This document shows, piece by piece, positions 26,745-36,600 of a stretch of DNA of 64,000 bases (within the stretch, counting starts at the first letter, position 1; the number at the start of each line of letters is the position of its first letter). Source of the stretch: Phycicoccus sp. (lineage in GTDB: Bacteria > Actinomycetota > Actinomycetes > Actinomycetales > Dermatophilaceae); NCBI GenBank assembly GCA_012927555.1, contig JABBOX010000259.1, forward strand, positions 1-64,000. The letters are read 5' to 3'. A program made the translations under genes and the position numbers. Under the pieces are notes generated by a model, which saw only the letters and a program-made list of their open reading frames with translations, did not search any database and was not told the origin of the DNA.

Positions 26745-28733
26745 GTGAGTACTTTCGCGGAGATTCCCAAGCGGTTGCTGGTCGGTCGTCCCCTGCGCAG
26801 CTCGATGATGGGCGAGACCCTGCTGCCCAAGAAGCTTGCCCTTCCGGTGTTCTGCAGTGACCCGTTGTCGTCGAACGCTTATGCCACCGAAGAGATCCTG
26901 CTCATGCTCAGCCTGGGTGGGCTGACGCTGTTGCACCTCACGGCCTGGGTTGGCGCCGCGGTCGTCCTGCTGCTCGTCGTGGTGGTGCTGTCCTACCGTC
27001 AGACGTGTCACGCGTATCCCGACGGCGGCGGTGCCTACGCCGTGAGCCGGGCCAACCTGGGGCACAAGGCCGCGCTGATTGCCGCAAGCGCCCTGCTGGT
27101 CGACTACGTGCTGACCGTGGCGGTGTCGGTGGCCGCGGGCGTGGCGAACATCGTCTCTGCGGTCCCGTCACTGGCGCCCCACGTCGTGGTCCTTGCCGTC
27201 GGGCTGGTCGCGTTGCTGGCGTTGATGAACCTGCGCGGGCTGAAGGAGTCGGGCAGGTTCTTCGCGATCCCCACCTACGGTTTCGTCCTGTGTGTGTTTG
27301 CGATGATCGCGTTGGGGCTGATGCAGATTTTGTGGGGCCACGCACCGGTCGCGGAGTCCGCGACGATCGGCATACGGGCCCAGGAGAGTGCGAGCGGCCT
27401 TCTGCTCGTGGCGCTGGTCCTGCGCGCATTTGCCTCCGGATGCACCGCGCTGACGGGGGTGGAGGCGGTCAGCAACGGCGTCCCGAACTTCAAGAAACCC
27501 CGGAGCGACAACGCGGCCGCGACCCTGGCGATCATGGGGACCCTGACCATCGTGATGTTCGTGGGGATCACCGTCCTGGCGTTGGTTGCCAAGGTGCACG
27601 TGGGAGCCGATCCGTCCCAGCTCGTAGGTGCGCCGTCGGGCTACCACCAGCGCACCGTCATCGCCCAGATCGCCGGTGCTGTCTTTGGTTCCAACTCATT
27701 CGGCTTCTTCGCCGTCCAGGCCTTCACGGCCGCCATCCTGGTGATGGCCGCCAACACCGCCTTCAACGGGTTCCCGATCCTGGCCTCGATCCTGGGCCAG
27801 CACGGCTATCTGCCACGGCAGTTCGCCAGGCGGGGCGATCGGCTGGTGTTCTCCAACGGCATCGTGATCCTGGCCCTGTTGGCAATCGCGCTCATCTGGG
27901 CCTTCGACGCCAGCACCACCCGCCTGATCCAGCTCTACATCATCGGCGTCTTCGTCTCGTTCACCCTGAGCCAGTCCGGGATGGTCAAACACTGGTTGAC
28001 GCTGATTGCCCGCACGTTTGACCCCAACAAGCGCAACCAGATCCGGCGTGCGCTCGCGATCAACGCCATCGGTGCGGCCACCACGGCCCTCGTTCTGGTG
28101 ATCGTGCTCATCACCAAGTTCATGCACGGGGCCTGGATCGTGGTCATCGCGATGCCCGTTGTCTTCGCGCTGATGACCGCGGTCCGGCGGCACTACGACG
28201 CGGTCAGCGTCGAGCTGCAACCCCGACCAGCCGGCGTGATACTGCCGAGCCGCATCCACGTGATCGTGCTGGTCTCCAGGCTGCACGCCCCGACGCTGCA
28301 GGCGCTGGCCTTTGCCCGGGCGACCCGGCCGCAGACACTGACCGCGCTCACGGTTCGGACCTCGGCGGAGGAGACCGATCAGCTGATGCGCGAGTGGGAG
28401 GAGCGTGACGTTCCGGTTCCGCTGACGGTCCTGGACTCCTCGTTCCGCGACGTCACCCGCCCGGTGATCGAGTACATCGCCCGACTGCGCCGCGAAGGCC
28501 CCCGCGACGTCGTGTCCGTGTTCATCCCGGAGTATGTCGTGGGCCACTGGTGGGAGCACGTGCTTCACAACCAGAGCGCTCTGCGGCTCAAGACACGATT
28601 GTTGTTCCAGTCAGGTGTCATGGTCACCAGCGTCCCGTTCCGACTCGGGTCGGCCGATGCCGCCGAGGCTCGCCGCGCCGAGACACTGGAGGAGCTGGAG
28701 GCCCAGGACCGGGCGGATCTTGTGGCACGCTGA
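26745..28733 (+). CDS. APC-superfamily permease, KimA (YdaO)-like potassium transporter
   Basis: 662 aa, about twelve membrane helices then a cytoplasmic C-terminal domain of some 200 residues (HVIVLVSRLHAPTLQALAFARATRP). Early sequence LPVFCSDPLSSNAYATEEIL and SYRQTCHAYPDGGGAYAVSRANLG match KimA/YdaO-like permeases rather than classical amino acid carriers. KimA imports potassium with protons and is controlled by c-di-AMP in other bacteria. The placement before KdpD/KdpE-like genes supports potassium. GTG 26745. The next gene starts four bases after its stop. Confidence 0.8.
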   Translation: MSTFAEIPKRLLVGRPLRSSMMGETLLPKKLALPVFCSDPLSSNAYATEEILLMLSLGGLTLLHLTAWVGAAVVLLLVVVVLSYRQTCHAYPDGGGAYAVSRANLGHKAALIAASALLVDYVLTVAVSVAAGVANIVSAVPSLAPHVVVLAVGLVALLALMNLRGLKESGRFFAIPTYGFVLCVFAMIALGLMQILWGHAPVAESATIGIRAQESASGLLLVALVLRAFASGCTALTGVEAVSNGVPNFKKPRSDNAAATLAIMGTLTIVMFVGITVLALVAKVHVGADPSQLVGAPSGYHQRTVIAQIAGAVFGSNSFGFFAVQAFTAAILVMAANTAFNGFPILASILGQHGYLPRQFARRGDRLVFSNGIVILALLAIALIWAFDASTTRLIQLYIIGVFVSFTLSQSGMVKHWLTLIARTFDPNKRNQIRRALAINAIGAATTALVLVIVLITKFMHGAWIVVIAMPVVFALMTAVRRHYDAVSVELQPRPAGVILPSRIHVIVLVSRLHAPTLQALAFARATRPQTLTALTVRTSAEETDQLMREWEERDVPVPLTVLDSSFRDVTRPVIEYIARLRREGPRDVVSVFIPEYVVGHWWEHVLHNQSALRLKTRLLFQSGVMVTSVPFRLGSADAAEARRAETLEELEAQDRADLVAR

Positions 28734-28737
28734 CCGT

Positions 28738-30240
28738 ATGACCAGCCAGCCGCCGGCAGACACCGCGGCCACGGCAGGCGTGGGCGCCACGGCAGATGTG
28801 GTGGCGACGGCGGATGTCGCACCCACGGCAACCCCGATCGTGGCTCTGCGACCCTCGGCCGGCGGCCTTTCCTGGACCAGGCGGTGGGCGGGTCTACTGA
28901 TCGTGGCGTTGGGCCTGCCGCTGCTGACCGCCGTCCTGGTGGCCGTCCGTTCTGGTCTCGCCATCCAGAGCACGCTGCTGATCTACCTGCTCGCGGTGGT
29001 GGTCGTGGCTGTGGTCGGCGGGGTTGTGCCGGCGCTGCTCGGGGCCGTGGCCTCGTTCTTCCTGGTCAACTGGTTCCTCACACCCCCCTACTACACCTTG
29101 GCGGTCGGGAGCCGCGAGGCGGCGATCGACCTGGTCGTGTTCGTCCTCGCGGCGATCTTGGTCAGCGTCACCGTCGAGCTCGGTGCCCGCAACCGCGAAG
29201 CGGCTGAGCGCAGCCGCGTCGAGTCGCGACTGATCTCCCAGCTCAGCTCGGCGGACATCAGCCAGGCCTCGCTGATGGCGGTGCTCGAGCAGGTGCACGG
29301 CCTGTTCGGGATGAGTACCGTCGCCCTCGTCGACCCCGCCGTTCCTGATGCTCCGCTTGCGTTGCTGGGACCGACACCCTCCGGGCCTCCCAGCCTGACC
29401 GTGGCCGGCACCGACGGCTTGCAGCTCCTGGGCTTCGGGCCAGAGATCTACGCCGAGGATCGGCGACTGCTCGGCGTGCTTGCCGCGATGGCCAGCCGGG
29501 CGTGGCAGGGCCAGCAGCTGGCCGAACAGGCGGCGCAAGCCCATCAGCTCGCCGAGACCGACCGGGTCCGTTCAGCCCTGCTCGCCGCAGTGGGCCATGA
29601 CCTGCGCACGCCGCTGGCAGGGATCAAGGCCGCAGTCTCGAGCCTGCGCCAGGAGGACATCGCGTGGACCCCGGAGGAGCAGCGCGAGCTGTTGCTGACC
29701 GTTGAGGAGTCGGCCGACCGGCTCGACGACCTCATCGCCAACCTCTTGGCGATGACCCGGATCCAGGCCGGCGCCGTTTCTGTGCAGATCAGTCCCGTGG
29801 CGCTTGACGAGGTGGTGGCGCGGGCGCTGTTGGGCTCAACGGCGGACGTCACCATCGACGTACCCGAGGACCTTCCCCTGGTGCAGGCCGATGCCGGGCT
29901 GCTGGAAAGGGTCGTGGCCAACCTGGTGGACAACGCGCGACGGTTCAGCCCGGACGGCATACCGGTGCGGGTTCATGCTCAGCAGGTGGGCGCTGCGGAC
30001 GGTTCCGCCGTCGAGGTGCGCCTTGACATCACCGACCACGGTCCCGGGATCCCGACGTCCCAGCGGGACAGGATGTTCGCACCGTTCCAACGTCTCGGCG
30101 ACCACAACGTCGCAGGAGGCCTGGGCCTGGGGCTGGCGATCGCCCAGGGGTTCACCGAGGCCATGAACGCCCGGCTCGTTCCGTCGGAGACACCAGGCGG
30201 TGGGCTGACGATGACCATCAACCTGCCGACAGTCCCATGA
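28738..30240 (+). CDS. sensor histidine kinase, short KdpD-like (DUF4118)
   Basis: 500 aa. After an Ala/Thr-rich N terminus come four membrane helices (about 52-148) in DUF4118 form, including FFLVNWFLTPPYYTLAVGSREAA. A GAF-like region, HisKA with AAVGHDLRTPLAGIKA (His287) and an HATPase with NLVDNARRFSPDG and GLGLGLAIAQGF follow. The N-terminal KdpD sensor and Usp domains of full-length KdpD (near 900 aa) are absent, so potassium sensing must use the membrane or GAF part. The ORF track start (28534) lies in the permease gene. It overlaps kdpE by four bases. Confidence 0.9.
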   Translation: MTSQPPADTAATAGVGATADVVATADVAPTATPIVALRPSAGGLSWTRRWAGLLIVALGLPLLTAVLVAVRSGLAIQSTLLIYLLAVVVVAVVGGVVPALLGAVASFFLVNWFLTPPYYTLAVGSREAAIDLVVFVLAAILVSVTVELGARNREAAERSRVESRLISQLSSADISQASLMAVLEQVHGLFGMSTVALVDPAVPDAPLALLGPTPSGPPSLTVAGTDGLQLLGFGPEIYAEDRRLLGVLAAMASRAWQGQQLAEQAAQAHQLAETDRVRSALLAAVGHDLRTPLAGIKAAVSSLRQEDIAWTPEEQRELLLTVEESADRLDDLIANLLAMTRIQAGAVSVQISPVALDEVVARALLGSTADVTIDVPEDLPLVQADAGLLERVVANLVDNARRFSPDGIPVRVHAQQVGAADGSAVEVRLDITDHGPGIPTSQRDRMFAPFQRLGDHNVAGGLGLGLAIAQGFTEAMNARLVPSETPGGGLTMTINLPTVP

Positions 30241-30911
30241 CCAGGGTGCTGATCGTCGAGGACGAACCGCAGCTCCGACGGGCGCTGGGCATCAACCTGC
30301 ATGCCCGCCGGTATGACGTTGTGACCGTCGCCGATGGAGGCGGCGCGCTACGAGCGGCAGCCGCGAACCCGCCAGACCTGGTCATCCTCGATCTCGGCCT
30401 GCCCGACATGGACGGGGTGGAGGTGATCCATGGACTGCGCGGCTGGACCCAGGTCCCGATCATCATCCTGTCCGCGCGTGACGGCCAGGACGACAAGGTG
30501 GACGCGCTGGATGCCGGAGCCGACGACTACCTGACCAAGCCGTTCGGTATGGACGAGCTGCTCGCGCGGATTCGTGCCGCCCTGCGCAGGGCTCAACCCA
30601 ACGAGGACGCCCCGGTCATCACCACCGAGACGTTCACCATCGACCTGGCCGCCAAACGAGTCACCCGTGCCGACGTCGAGGTCCGGCTCACGCCAACCGA
30701 GTGGCACCTGCTCGAGGTTCTCACGCGCTATCCCGGTCGGCTGGTCACCGGCAAGCAGCTCCTGCAAGAAGTCTGGGGCCCCACGCACGGAGTCGAGACC
30801 AACTACCTGCGGGTCTACATGGCCCAGCTTCGTCGCAAGCTCGAAGCCGAGCCGGCCCATCCGCGGCACCTGATCACCGAACCCGGTCTCGGCTACCGCT
30901 TCGAGCCCTGA
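30237..30911 (+). CDS. kdpE: response regulator, KdpE/OmpR family
   Basis: 224 aa. The receiver domain has acidic pocket VEDEP, phospho-acceptor Asp52 in LVILDLGLPDMDGVE, the conserved ILSARDGQDDKV and KPFGMDELLAR. The C-terminal winged helix (VRLTPTEWHLLEVLTRYPGRLVT, ending LITEPGLGYRFEP) is of the OmpR/PhoB type closest to KdpE. It is the partner of the preceding kinase and probably regulates the KimA-like gene or a kdpFABC operon elsewhere. No kdpFABC is in the window. Confidence 0.9.
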   Translation: MTRVLIVEDEPQLRRALGINLHARRYDVVTVADGGGALRAAAANPPDLVILDLGLPDMDGVEVIHGLRGWTQVPIIILSARDGQDDKVDALDAGADDYLTKPFGMDELLARIRAALRRAQPNEDAPVITTETFTIDLAAKRVTRADVEVRLTPTEWHLLEVLTRYPGRLVTGKQLLQEVWGPTHGVETNYLRVYMAQLRRKLEAEPAHPRHLITEPGLGYRFEP

Positions 30912-30951
30912 CTTTGTGGCTGGGCCCTGAAGCCGCTGAGGTCCTGACCGC

Positions 30952-31239
30952 CTAGGTCCTGACCTCGTTGTGGATCTCGAACCCGGTCTCCTCGGGCGGC
31001 GCCGCGAATCCGCCGGCGATACCCGCCGCCATACGTGGCATGAGGGTTCCATCACGGAACCGCTCCCAGCTCTCACGTGAGTCATGGACAGCGATGATCG
31101 TCCAGCCGCCGGCCGACGGGCCCCCTGCGTGATAAAGCTGCCCCTCGGGCAACCCGTCCGACGGGTGCACTGCCGCAATCGACGCTTCGTACTGTTCCTT
31201 GGTGCCACCAGCAAACGTGTGGACGACTCCATACGGCAT
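30952..31239 (-). CDS. small dimeric alpha/beta barrel (ABM-like) protein under an iron box
   Basis: 95 aa. GVVHTFAGGTKEQYEASIAAVHP, then GQLYHAGGPSAGGWTIIAVHDSRESWERFRDGTLMPRM, has the beta-alpha-beta-beta layout of ABM or stress-responsive barrel proteins, with a conserved WTIIAVHDSRESWERF motif. A DtxR-type iron box starts 21 bases upstream, so the gene is probably repressed by iron. Heme-degrading monooxygenases share this fold and regulation, but the His or Asn ligands of IsdG are not evident. The function is therefore open. Confidence 0.7.
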   Translation of the reverse strand: MPYGVVHTFAGGTKEQYEASIAAVHPSDGLPEGQLYHAGGPSAGGWTIIAVHDSRESWERFRDGTLMPRMAAGIAGGFAAPPEETGFEIHNEVRT

Positions 31240-31260
31240 GTGTCTGCCCTCTCCAGCGAT

Positions 31261-31279
31261 TTTGGTAAGGCTTGCCTAA
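31261..31279 (-). promoter_or_regulatory. iron box (DtxR/IdeR/DmdR operator)
   Basis: On the minus strand TTAGGCAAGCCTTACCAAA agrees with the actinobacterial DtxR-family box (TTAGGTTAGGCTCACCTAA) at about 14 of 19 positions and keeps the TTAGG half and the ACC of the other half. It is 21 bases upstream of the ATG at 31239, where repressor binding would block the promoter. Confidence 0.6.
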
Positions 31280-31365
31280 CCACGAAACCACAGCGGCACG
31301 GCGATGTCGTCCACCAAAAAGACGAGACCGAACCACACGTATCTCCGCGTCAGGCGCTGCTCGAG

Positions 31366-31836
31366 CTACGAGGTCGCGCCGGCGAACAGGGCCGAGAGGT
31401 CGAGCGATGGGACGTGCCGCTGGCAGGCGAGGGACAGGTACTTGCGGGCGACAGCGTCCTTGCCGTAGCCGAGGACAGTGCTCAACAAACCGACCGCCTC
31501 GGCCAGATCCTCTGGAGCTGCCTTGGAGACCGCCCGTCGCCACATCGCGTCTTCAAGAGAGTTGAAACCCACCTGCACTTCGGAGATGTCGTAGCCATGG
31601 TTGAAGCGATCGAGTGCGATCCCCTCGGCGAAGGTGCTCATCTCGGCGAGGTCGCGATTCCTGATGGCGTCCAGGACCAGCGTGAACAGGTTGGCCAGTG
31701 CCTGGCGTGTGAACGCCTCGCCCGCCAGCTCGTAGTGGGTGACATGTGCATGGTGAAGACAGGAGTATGCATCGTCCACCACAGCTGGCTCAGCCTCTAG
31801 CAGAAGGCCATCGAGGTCCATGTGCACCATCTCCAA
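31366..31836 (-). CDS. RsbR N-terminal-type protein
   Basis: 156 aa, all-helical. Segments FTRQALANLFTLVLDAIRNRDLAEMSTFAEGIALDRFNHGYDISEVQVGFNSLEDAMWRRAV resemble the RsbRD N-terminal (globin-like) domain, in which GYDISEVQVGFNSL aligns with the typical GYPLEEV.R.L. No STAS domain follows, unlike RsbR, so it is a free sensor-like domain. It could interact with a stressosome-type partner encoded elsewhere. An alternative start at Met6 would change little. Confidence 0.6.
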   Translation of the reverse strand: MEMVHMDLDGLLLEAEPAVVDDAYSCLHHAHVTHYELAGEAFTRQALANLFTLVLDAIRNRDLAEMSTFAEGIALDRFNHGYDISEVQVGFNSLEDAMWRRAVSKAAPEDLAEAVGLLSTVLGYGKDAVARKYLSLACQRHVPSLDLSALFAGATS

Positions 31837-31924
31837 TCGTTGTCCATTCTGTCACGGGGGATGGCTCAGCGAATCCCCTCGACCTACCCAACGCCCCTCA
31901 CGTGTTGCCGCTCCCCGCATGTGA

Positions 31925-33574
31925 TCAGCGCACTGTGATGGACGGCATACGAAGCGCGGAGGAAGCGGGCATCCCCAGCGCGGCAGCGACGTCGGAGAGG
32001 TTGGAGAGATCGGGCAACATCGCGCCGATTACGGCCCGCGGGTCCTCGGTGTTCTTCGCGCGTCCCAGCCGGGCCAGCGGGCCGACATGAAGGGCGCGCA
32101 AGACCGGGGCGTCGTCGGACAGACCCCCGCGCAACCGGGCGATGCGTATGGCGTCGCGCAGCCCGCCGAGCTGGTCGACCAGACCGATGCCGAGCGCGTC
32201 GTTTCCGGTCCATACCCGTCCACGCGCGACAGCCTCGATCTCGGCGACCGGGCGGCCGCGGCCCCGCGCGACCTTGGCCACGAAGTCGACATAGATCGTG
32301 TCGATGGTGGCGGCGAACCGCTCCCGCTCATCGTCGCTGAAACCGCGACGAGGCGAGAACATCAGGGACCGGGAGCCCTGCGACACCGAGCCTGTGGTCA
32401 CCCCGATGCGATCGAGCAGCCCGCGCACGACCATCTTTCCCCCGAACACGCCGATGGAACCGGTGAGCGTCGAGGGCAGCGCGACGATGACGTCGGCCGG
32501 GCAGGCGATGTAGTAGCCGCCTGACGCCGCAGCCTCGCCCATCGACACGACGACGGGCTTGCCCGCCTCGCGCACACGGCACACCTCGCGCCAGATCGTG
32601 TCGGAGGCGACGGCCGAACCCCCTGGCGAGTCGATGTGCAGGACGACCGCGCGGACATGCTCGTCGTTGGTCGCAGCGCGCAGCGATGCCCCGATCGAGT
32701 CGCTGCCGACCTGGCGTCCCATCGGGCTGCGACGCGTCCGCCCGGAGGCGATCACGCCGCGCACCTCGACGAGGGCGACGTGGCCCCTGCGGCGCGCGGG
32801 CAGATGCGGCCGACGCCCCGGACGCCACCGATCCGCGAACAGCAGCTCAGCATCGGCGCCCGCCCGCGAGCGCATCGCGGCGTACACCTCGTCGCGATAA
32901 CCGAGCGCGTCGACCAGCCCGACCTGGAGCGCCTCGGGAGCAGTTCGCGGCCCGGTGTCGGCGAGCTCGCGCACGCGCACGGCGTCGATCGCTCGACCAG
33001 CGGCGATCGCGGCGACCGCTTCGGTGAAGACGGACTCGGCGAGGCGGTCGAGCGCGATGCGGTGGGCCTCGGTGAGCTCGGTGCGCAGATAGCGGTCGGC
33101 GGCGTTCTTGAACTCGTGACGTTGCTCGAACTGCGGCTCGATGCCGAGGCGGTCGAGCGCGCCGCGGACGAAGGTCGTCTCCAACCCGACGCCGAGCAGG
33201 CCGAGGCCTCCGCCGGGCTGTAGCCAGATGGTGTCGAACCCGGTCGCCAGCACGTACGCCGCCATGTCGCCTGTGCCCTCGCCGAAGCTCTCCGCCCACG
33301 CAAACGTCGGTTTGCCACTCGCGCCAAAGGCGCGCACACCAAGACGCAGCTCCTGCATGGTTGCCCACGGCAGCGCGCCTCCCACCTTGGCGATCAGCCC
33401 GACAACGTGACGGTCGGCTGCGGCCTCGTGCAGCGCACGCAGGATGGAACGGAGAGGGGGACGGCCGCGGGCGCGCAGCCGGGCCAGCGGGTCGTCTGCG
33501 TCCACTTCTGCGGGAAGCTCGGTGAGGTCCATCTCGAGCAGCAGGGACGGTCGGTGACCAGGCAGTGCCGGCAT
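31925..33574 (-). CDS. sppA: signal peptide peptidase SppA, 67K type
   Basis: About 549 aa, two tandem ClpP-like halves. The N-terminal half carries the probable catalytic Lys in FEQRHEFKNAADRYLR. The C-terminal half carries the nucleophile Ser in SMGEAAASGGYYIACPAD, preceded by LHIDSPGGSAVASD. It is a membrane-associated serine protease in other bacteria. No strong N-terminal membrane anchor is visible here, so it may be cytoplasmic. ATG 33574 is preferred to GTG 33583. It is divergent from the AddB-like gene. Confidence 0.9.
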   Translation of the reverse strand: MPALPGHRPSLLLEMDLTELPAEVDADDPLARLRARGRPPLRSILRALHEAAADRHVVGLIAKVGGALPWATMQELRLGVRAFGASGKPTFAWAESFGEGTGDMAAYVLATGFDTIWLQPGGGLGLLGVGLETTFVRGALDRLGIEPQFEQRHEFKNAADRYLRTELTEAHRIALDRLAESVFTEAVAAIAAGRAIDAVRVRELADTGPRTAPEALQVGLVDALGYRDEVYAAMRSRAGADAELLFADRWRPGRRPHLPARRRGHVALVEVRGVIASGRTRRSPMGRQVGSDSIGASLRAATNDEHVRAVVLHIDSPGGSAVASDTIWREVCRVREAGKPVVVSMGEAAASGGYYIACPADVIVALPSTLTGSIGVFGGKMVVRGLLDRIGVTTGSVSQGSRSLMFSPRRGFSDDERERFAATIDTIYVDFVAKVARGRGRPVAEIEAVARGRVWTGNDALGIGLVDQLGGLRDAIRIARLRGGLSDDAPVLRALHVGPLARLGRAKNTEDPRAVIGAMLPDLSNLSDVAAALGMPASSALRMPSITVR

Positions 33575-33643
33575 GCAATCCACTTTAGGACGCGGCCGAG
33601 CACCTGTGTCAGCGCCAGCCGATTGTCAGTGCCAGCCGATACG

Positions 33644-36600
33644 GTGCGTGTCGTGGGTCGAATCCTGTTCTCGCAGCCGGGTGCCGCTGCCGTCACGGCG
33701 CTCCGGACCGTCCTCGATGAGGTGCGCGCTGGTGATGTACTCGCGCCCGTTGACGTGATCGTCCCGACCGGTGTTGCCGGCGTCACCGTGCGCCGGGCCG
33801 TCGCTGGTGCCGGTGGGCTCGCCAACGTGAGGTTCAGCGCCTTGCCCCAGGTTGCCGAACGTCTGGCTGCACGGCACCTCGCGCTCACCGGTCATGCCGT
33901 ATCCCGACCGCTCACCGCCGCGGTGCGCAGCCAGGCCGTGCGGGCCACCGTCGCGAGCGCCGACGGCACGTTGGCCCGGGCGGCGAAGCACCGGGCCACG
34001 CTGAGTCTGCTCGACGGTCTTATGGCCGAGCTCGACGAGGTCCGGATCAACCCCGACTTGGACCGAAACACATTGTCTGCCAATGGTGTTGAGGTCTTGG
34101 ACCTGTTCGTCGACTACCGCTCGCGCGTCGGTCACCTGGTGGCTCCGGGGCAGATGCTGCTGCGTGCGATCGAGGCCATCGACGCGGGCCACGCTCCCCC
34201 GACCCATGTGATCCTCTACTCCCCCAGTCGGCTCACCGCCGCGGAGAAGGAGTTCCTGCGCGGCCTCCATGACCGTGATCGCCTCAGCGCGGTTCTCACC
34301 GGCCCGCCCGACGACACCTCCGGGTGGCTCACCGAGGCCACGGTCGGGATGTCCGCGGAGCCCAGCCGGCCGGCATACGAGACCTTGCCTTCGAACGAGA
34401 TGCCTCCGAGCGACATGCGTCTGACCGTCGCCCCGGACGCGGAAGAAGAAGTCCGTCTCGTCGTCCGCACCGTGCTCGCGCACCTGGCTGGCGCGAGATG
34501 CCGTCCCGAGCGGATCGGCATCGCCTACCGGGCCAGCACTCCCTACGCCCGGCTGTTGCGCGAGCAGCTCAAGGCCGCCGGAGTGCCGCATCACGTGCCG
34601 AGCCAGCGCACTCTCGACCAGACGATCGCCGGCCGCGTCGCCCTGGGTCTCCTGGAGCTGCAGTTGCACGGGTTTCCCCGCGCTGACGTGATCCGCTGGC
34701 TCTCAGACGGTCCACTGGTCGATGCGGACGGGGGCCCACTGCCAGCCGCCCGGTGGGACCGCCTGTCCCGTGAGGCCGGGGTCGCTCGAGACGCAGAGAC
34801 ATGGGCCGATCGGCTCGAGCTCCATGCGGCTGACCAGGAGCAGCGGGCCCTGGAGCTCGCCGCCGGCGAGACCGAAGCGGCCGCGGGTTTTCACCGCAGG
34901 GCAGCCGAGTCGCGCGCACTCGCGAGGTTTGTCACCTCGGCAGCGGCAGCCAGCGAGCAGATCGTCAACGCCACGTCGTGGGCAGTCGTCGCCGAGTCGC
35001 TCGCGGCAGCGGTCAAGCTCATGCTTGGCAAGCGCTCCAGGGTCGACGCGTGGGCCAGCGATGATGCGACCCTCACCTTCGAGGTCGCCCTCGAACAGAG
35101 CTCGTACGACGAGGTGCTGGCCTCCGTGGCCGCGCTCGCAGAGCTGGACGATGCGCTGGGAGCACCGACTCCGTCGACCGTCATCGACGCACTGCGCACC
35201 GAGCTGGACCGATCGGTTTCCAGCGGCACGACGTTGGGCCGCGGTGTGATGGTGGGACCGTTCAGCCAGTTCGTCGGCAGCGACGTCGACCTGCTCTGCG
35301 TGGTCGGCATGACCGAGGACTCCTTCCCTCCGCGGACGCGGGAGCACGCGATCCTGCGCGACGCCGACCGCACCCTCATGTCAGACCAGCTGCGCACCGT
35401 CGTCGCACGGCGCAATGACGAGCGCGAGCGCTGGCTCGCGGTCCTGCACAGTGCACAAGTCATCGAGCTGAGCTACCCGCGCGCCGATACCCGTTCACAG
35501 AGAAGGCTGTTCGCCGCGCCGTGGTTCCTGGAGCAGGCCACGCGCCTCAACGGCGGCCACCTGGTGGGCGCAAGCCAGGTCGACGCGCTCGACCAACCTT
35601 GGCTGACGGCATACCCGTCGTTCACGGCTTCGCTCGATCGGGCGACGACGTTCGCGTCCGCCCACGAGCTCGACGTGCTCACGGCTATGCACGGGGGCCT
35701 CGACGCTCTCACTGCGAACGACCCCCGACTCATGCTTGGGGTCGCGGCCGACAGGGCCAGGGCTGCGGGCGAGTTCGGCCCCTGGACCGGCCACGCGGGC
35801 CCGCTGCCCACGGGACTGCGTGAGCGGGTGGATCGGCGCATGTCGGCGACGTCGCTCCAGGTCTGGGCCACGTGTCCCACCAGCTTCTTCATCGGTGAGG
35901 TCCTGGGGATCCGTCCCCTGGAGGACCGCGCCAGGGCAGACACCATCGACGCGCGGGACAAAGGGACACTGGTCCACAGCGTGCTCGAGCAGGTCTTCCG
36001 CGCCCACCTCGGGACACCTGATGCTCCCGCTATCGAGCCCGAAACCCCTTGGACCCGAGCCGATGTCGCGGTGGCGCTCAGCCTTCTCGAGACCGCGGCA
36101 GGTGCTCTCGAAGATCGCGGCCTGACCGGTCGTCAGGTGGTCTGGCAGGCTCAGCTGTCACGGCTGCGACGCGCCCTTCGCCTCATCCTCGGCATCGACA
36201 GTGAGCTCCGTGCAAAGCGTGGATCCTGGCCGATCAAGGTTGAGGCGAACTTCGGTCGTCGTGGCGCCGAACCACTCGTCCTCGATCTGCCGACACAAGG
36301 GCTCGTCCCGTTCCCCGGTTCCGTCGACCGCATCGACGCGATGCGATCAGGCGGTCTGATAGTCACCGACTACAAGACCGGTGGGGACTACGGCTACGAC
36401 GACATCCCCAAGCTTGGCAAGGCTGGCAAGGGCGGGACAGACGTCGACCTGATCGAACGGGGCCGCAAGCTGCAGCTCGTGCTCTACTCCCTCGCCGCGC
36501 GTGACCTGCACGACCTCCCGAACGCGCAGGTCGAGGCCTACTACTGGTTCGTGGATCAGGGCGACCTGCACCGCGGTGGCGTCGTCGATGATGTCCAGGC

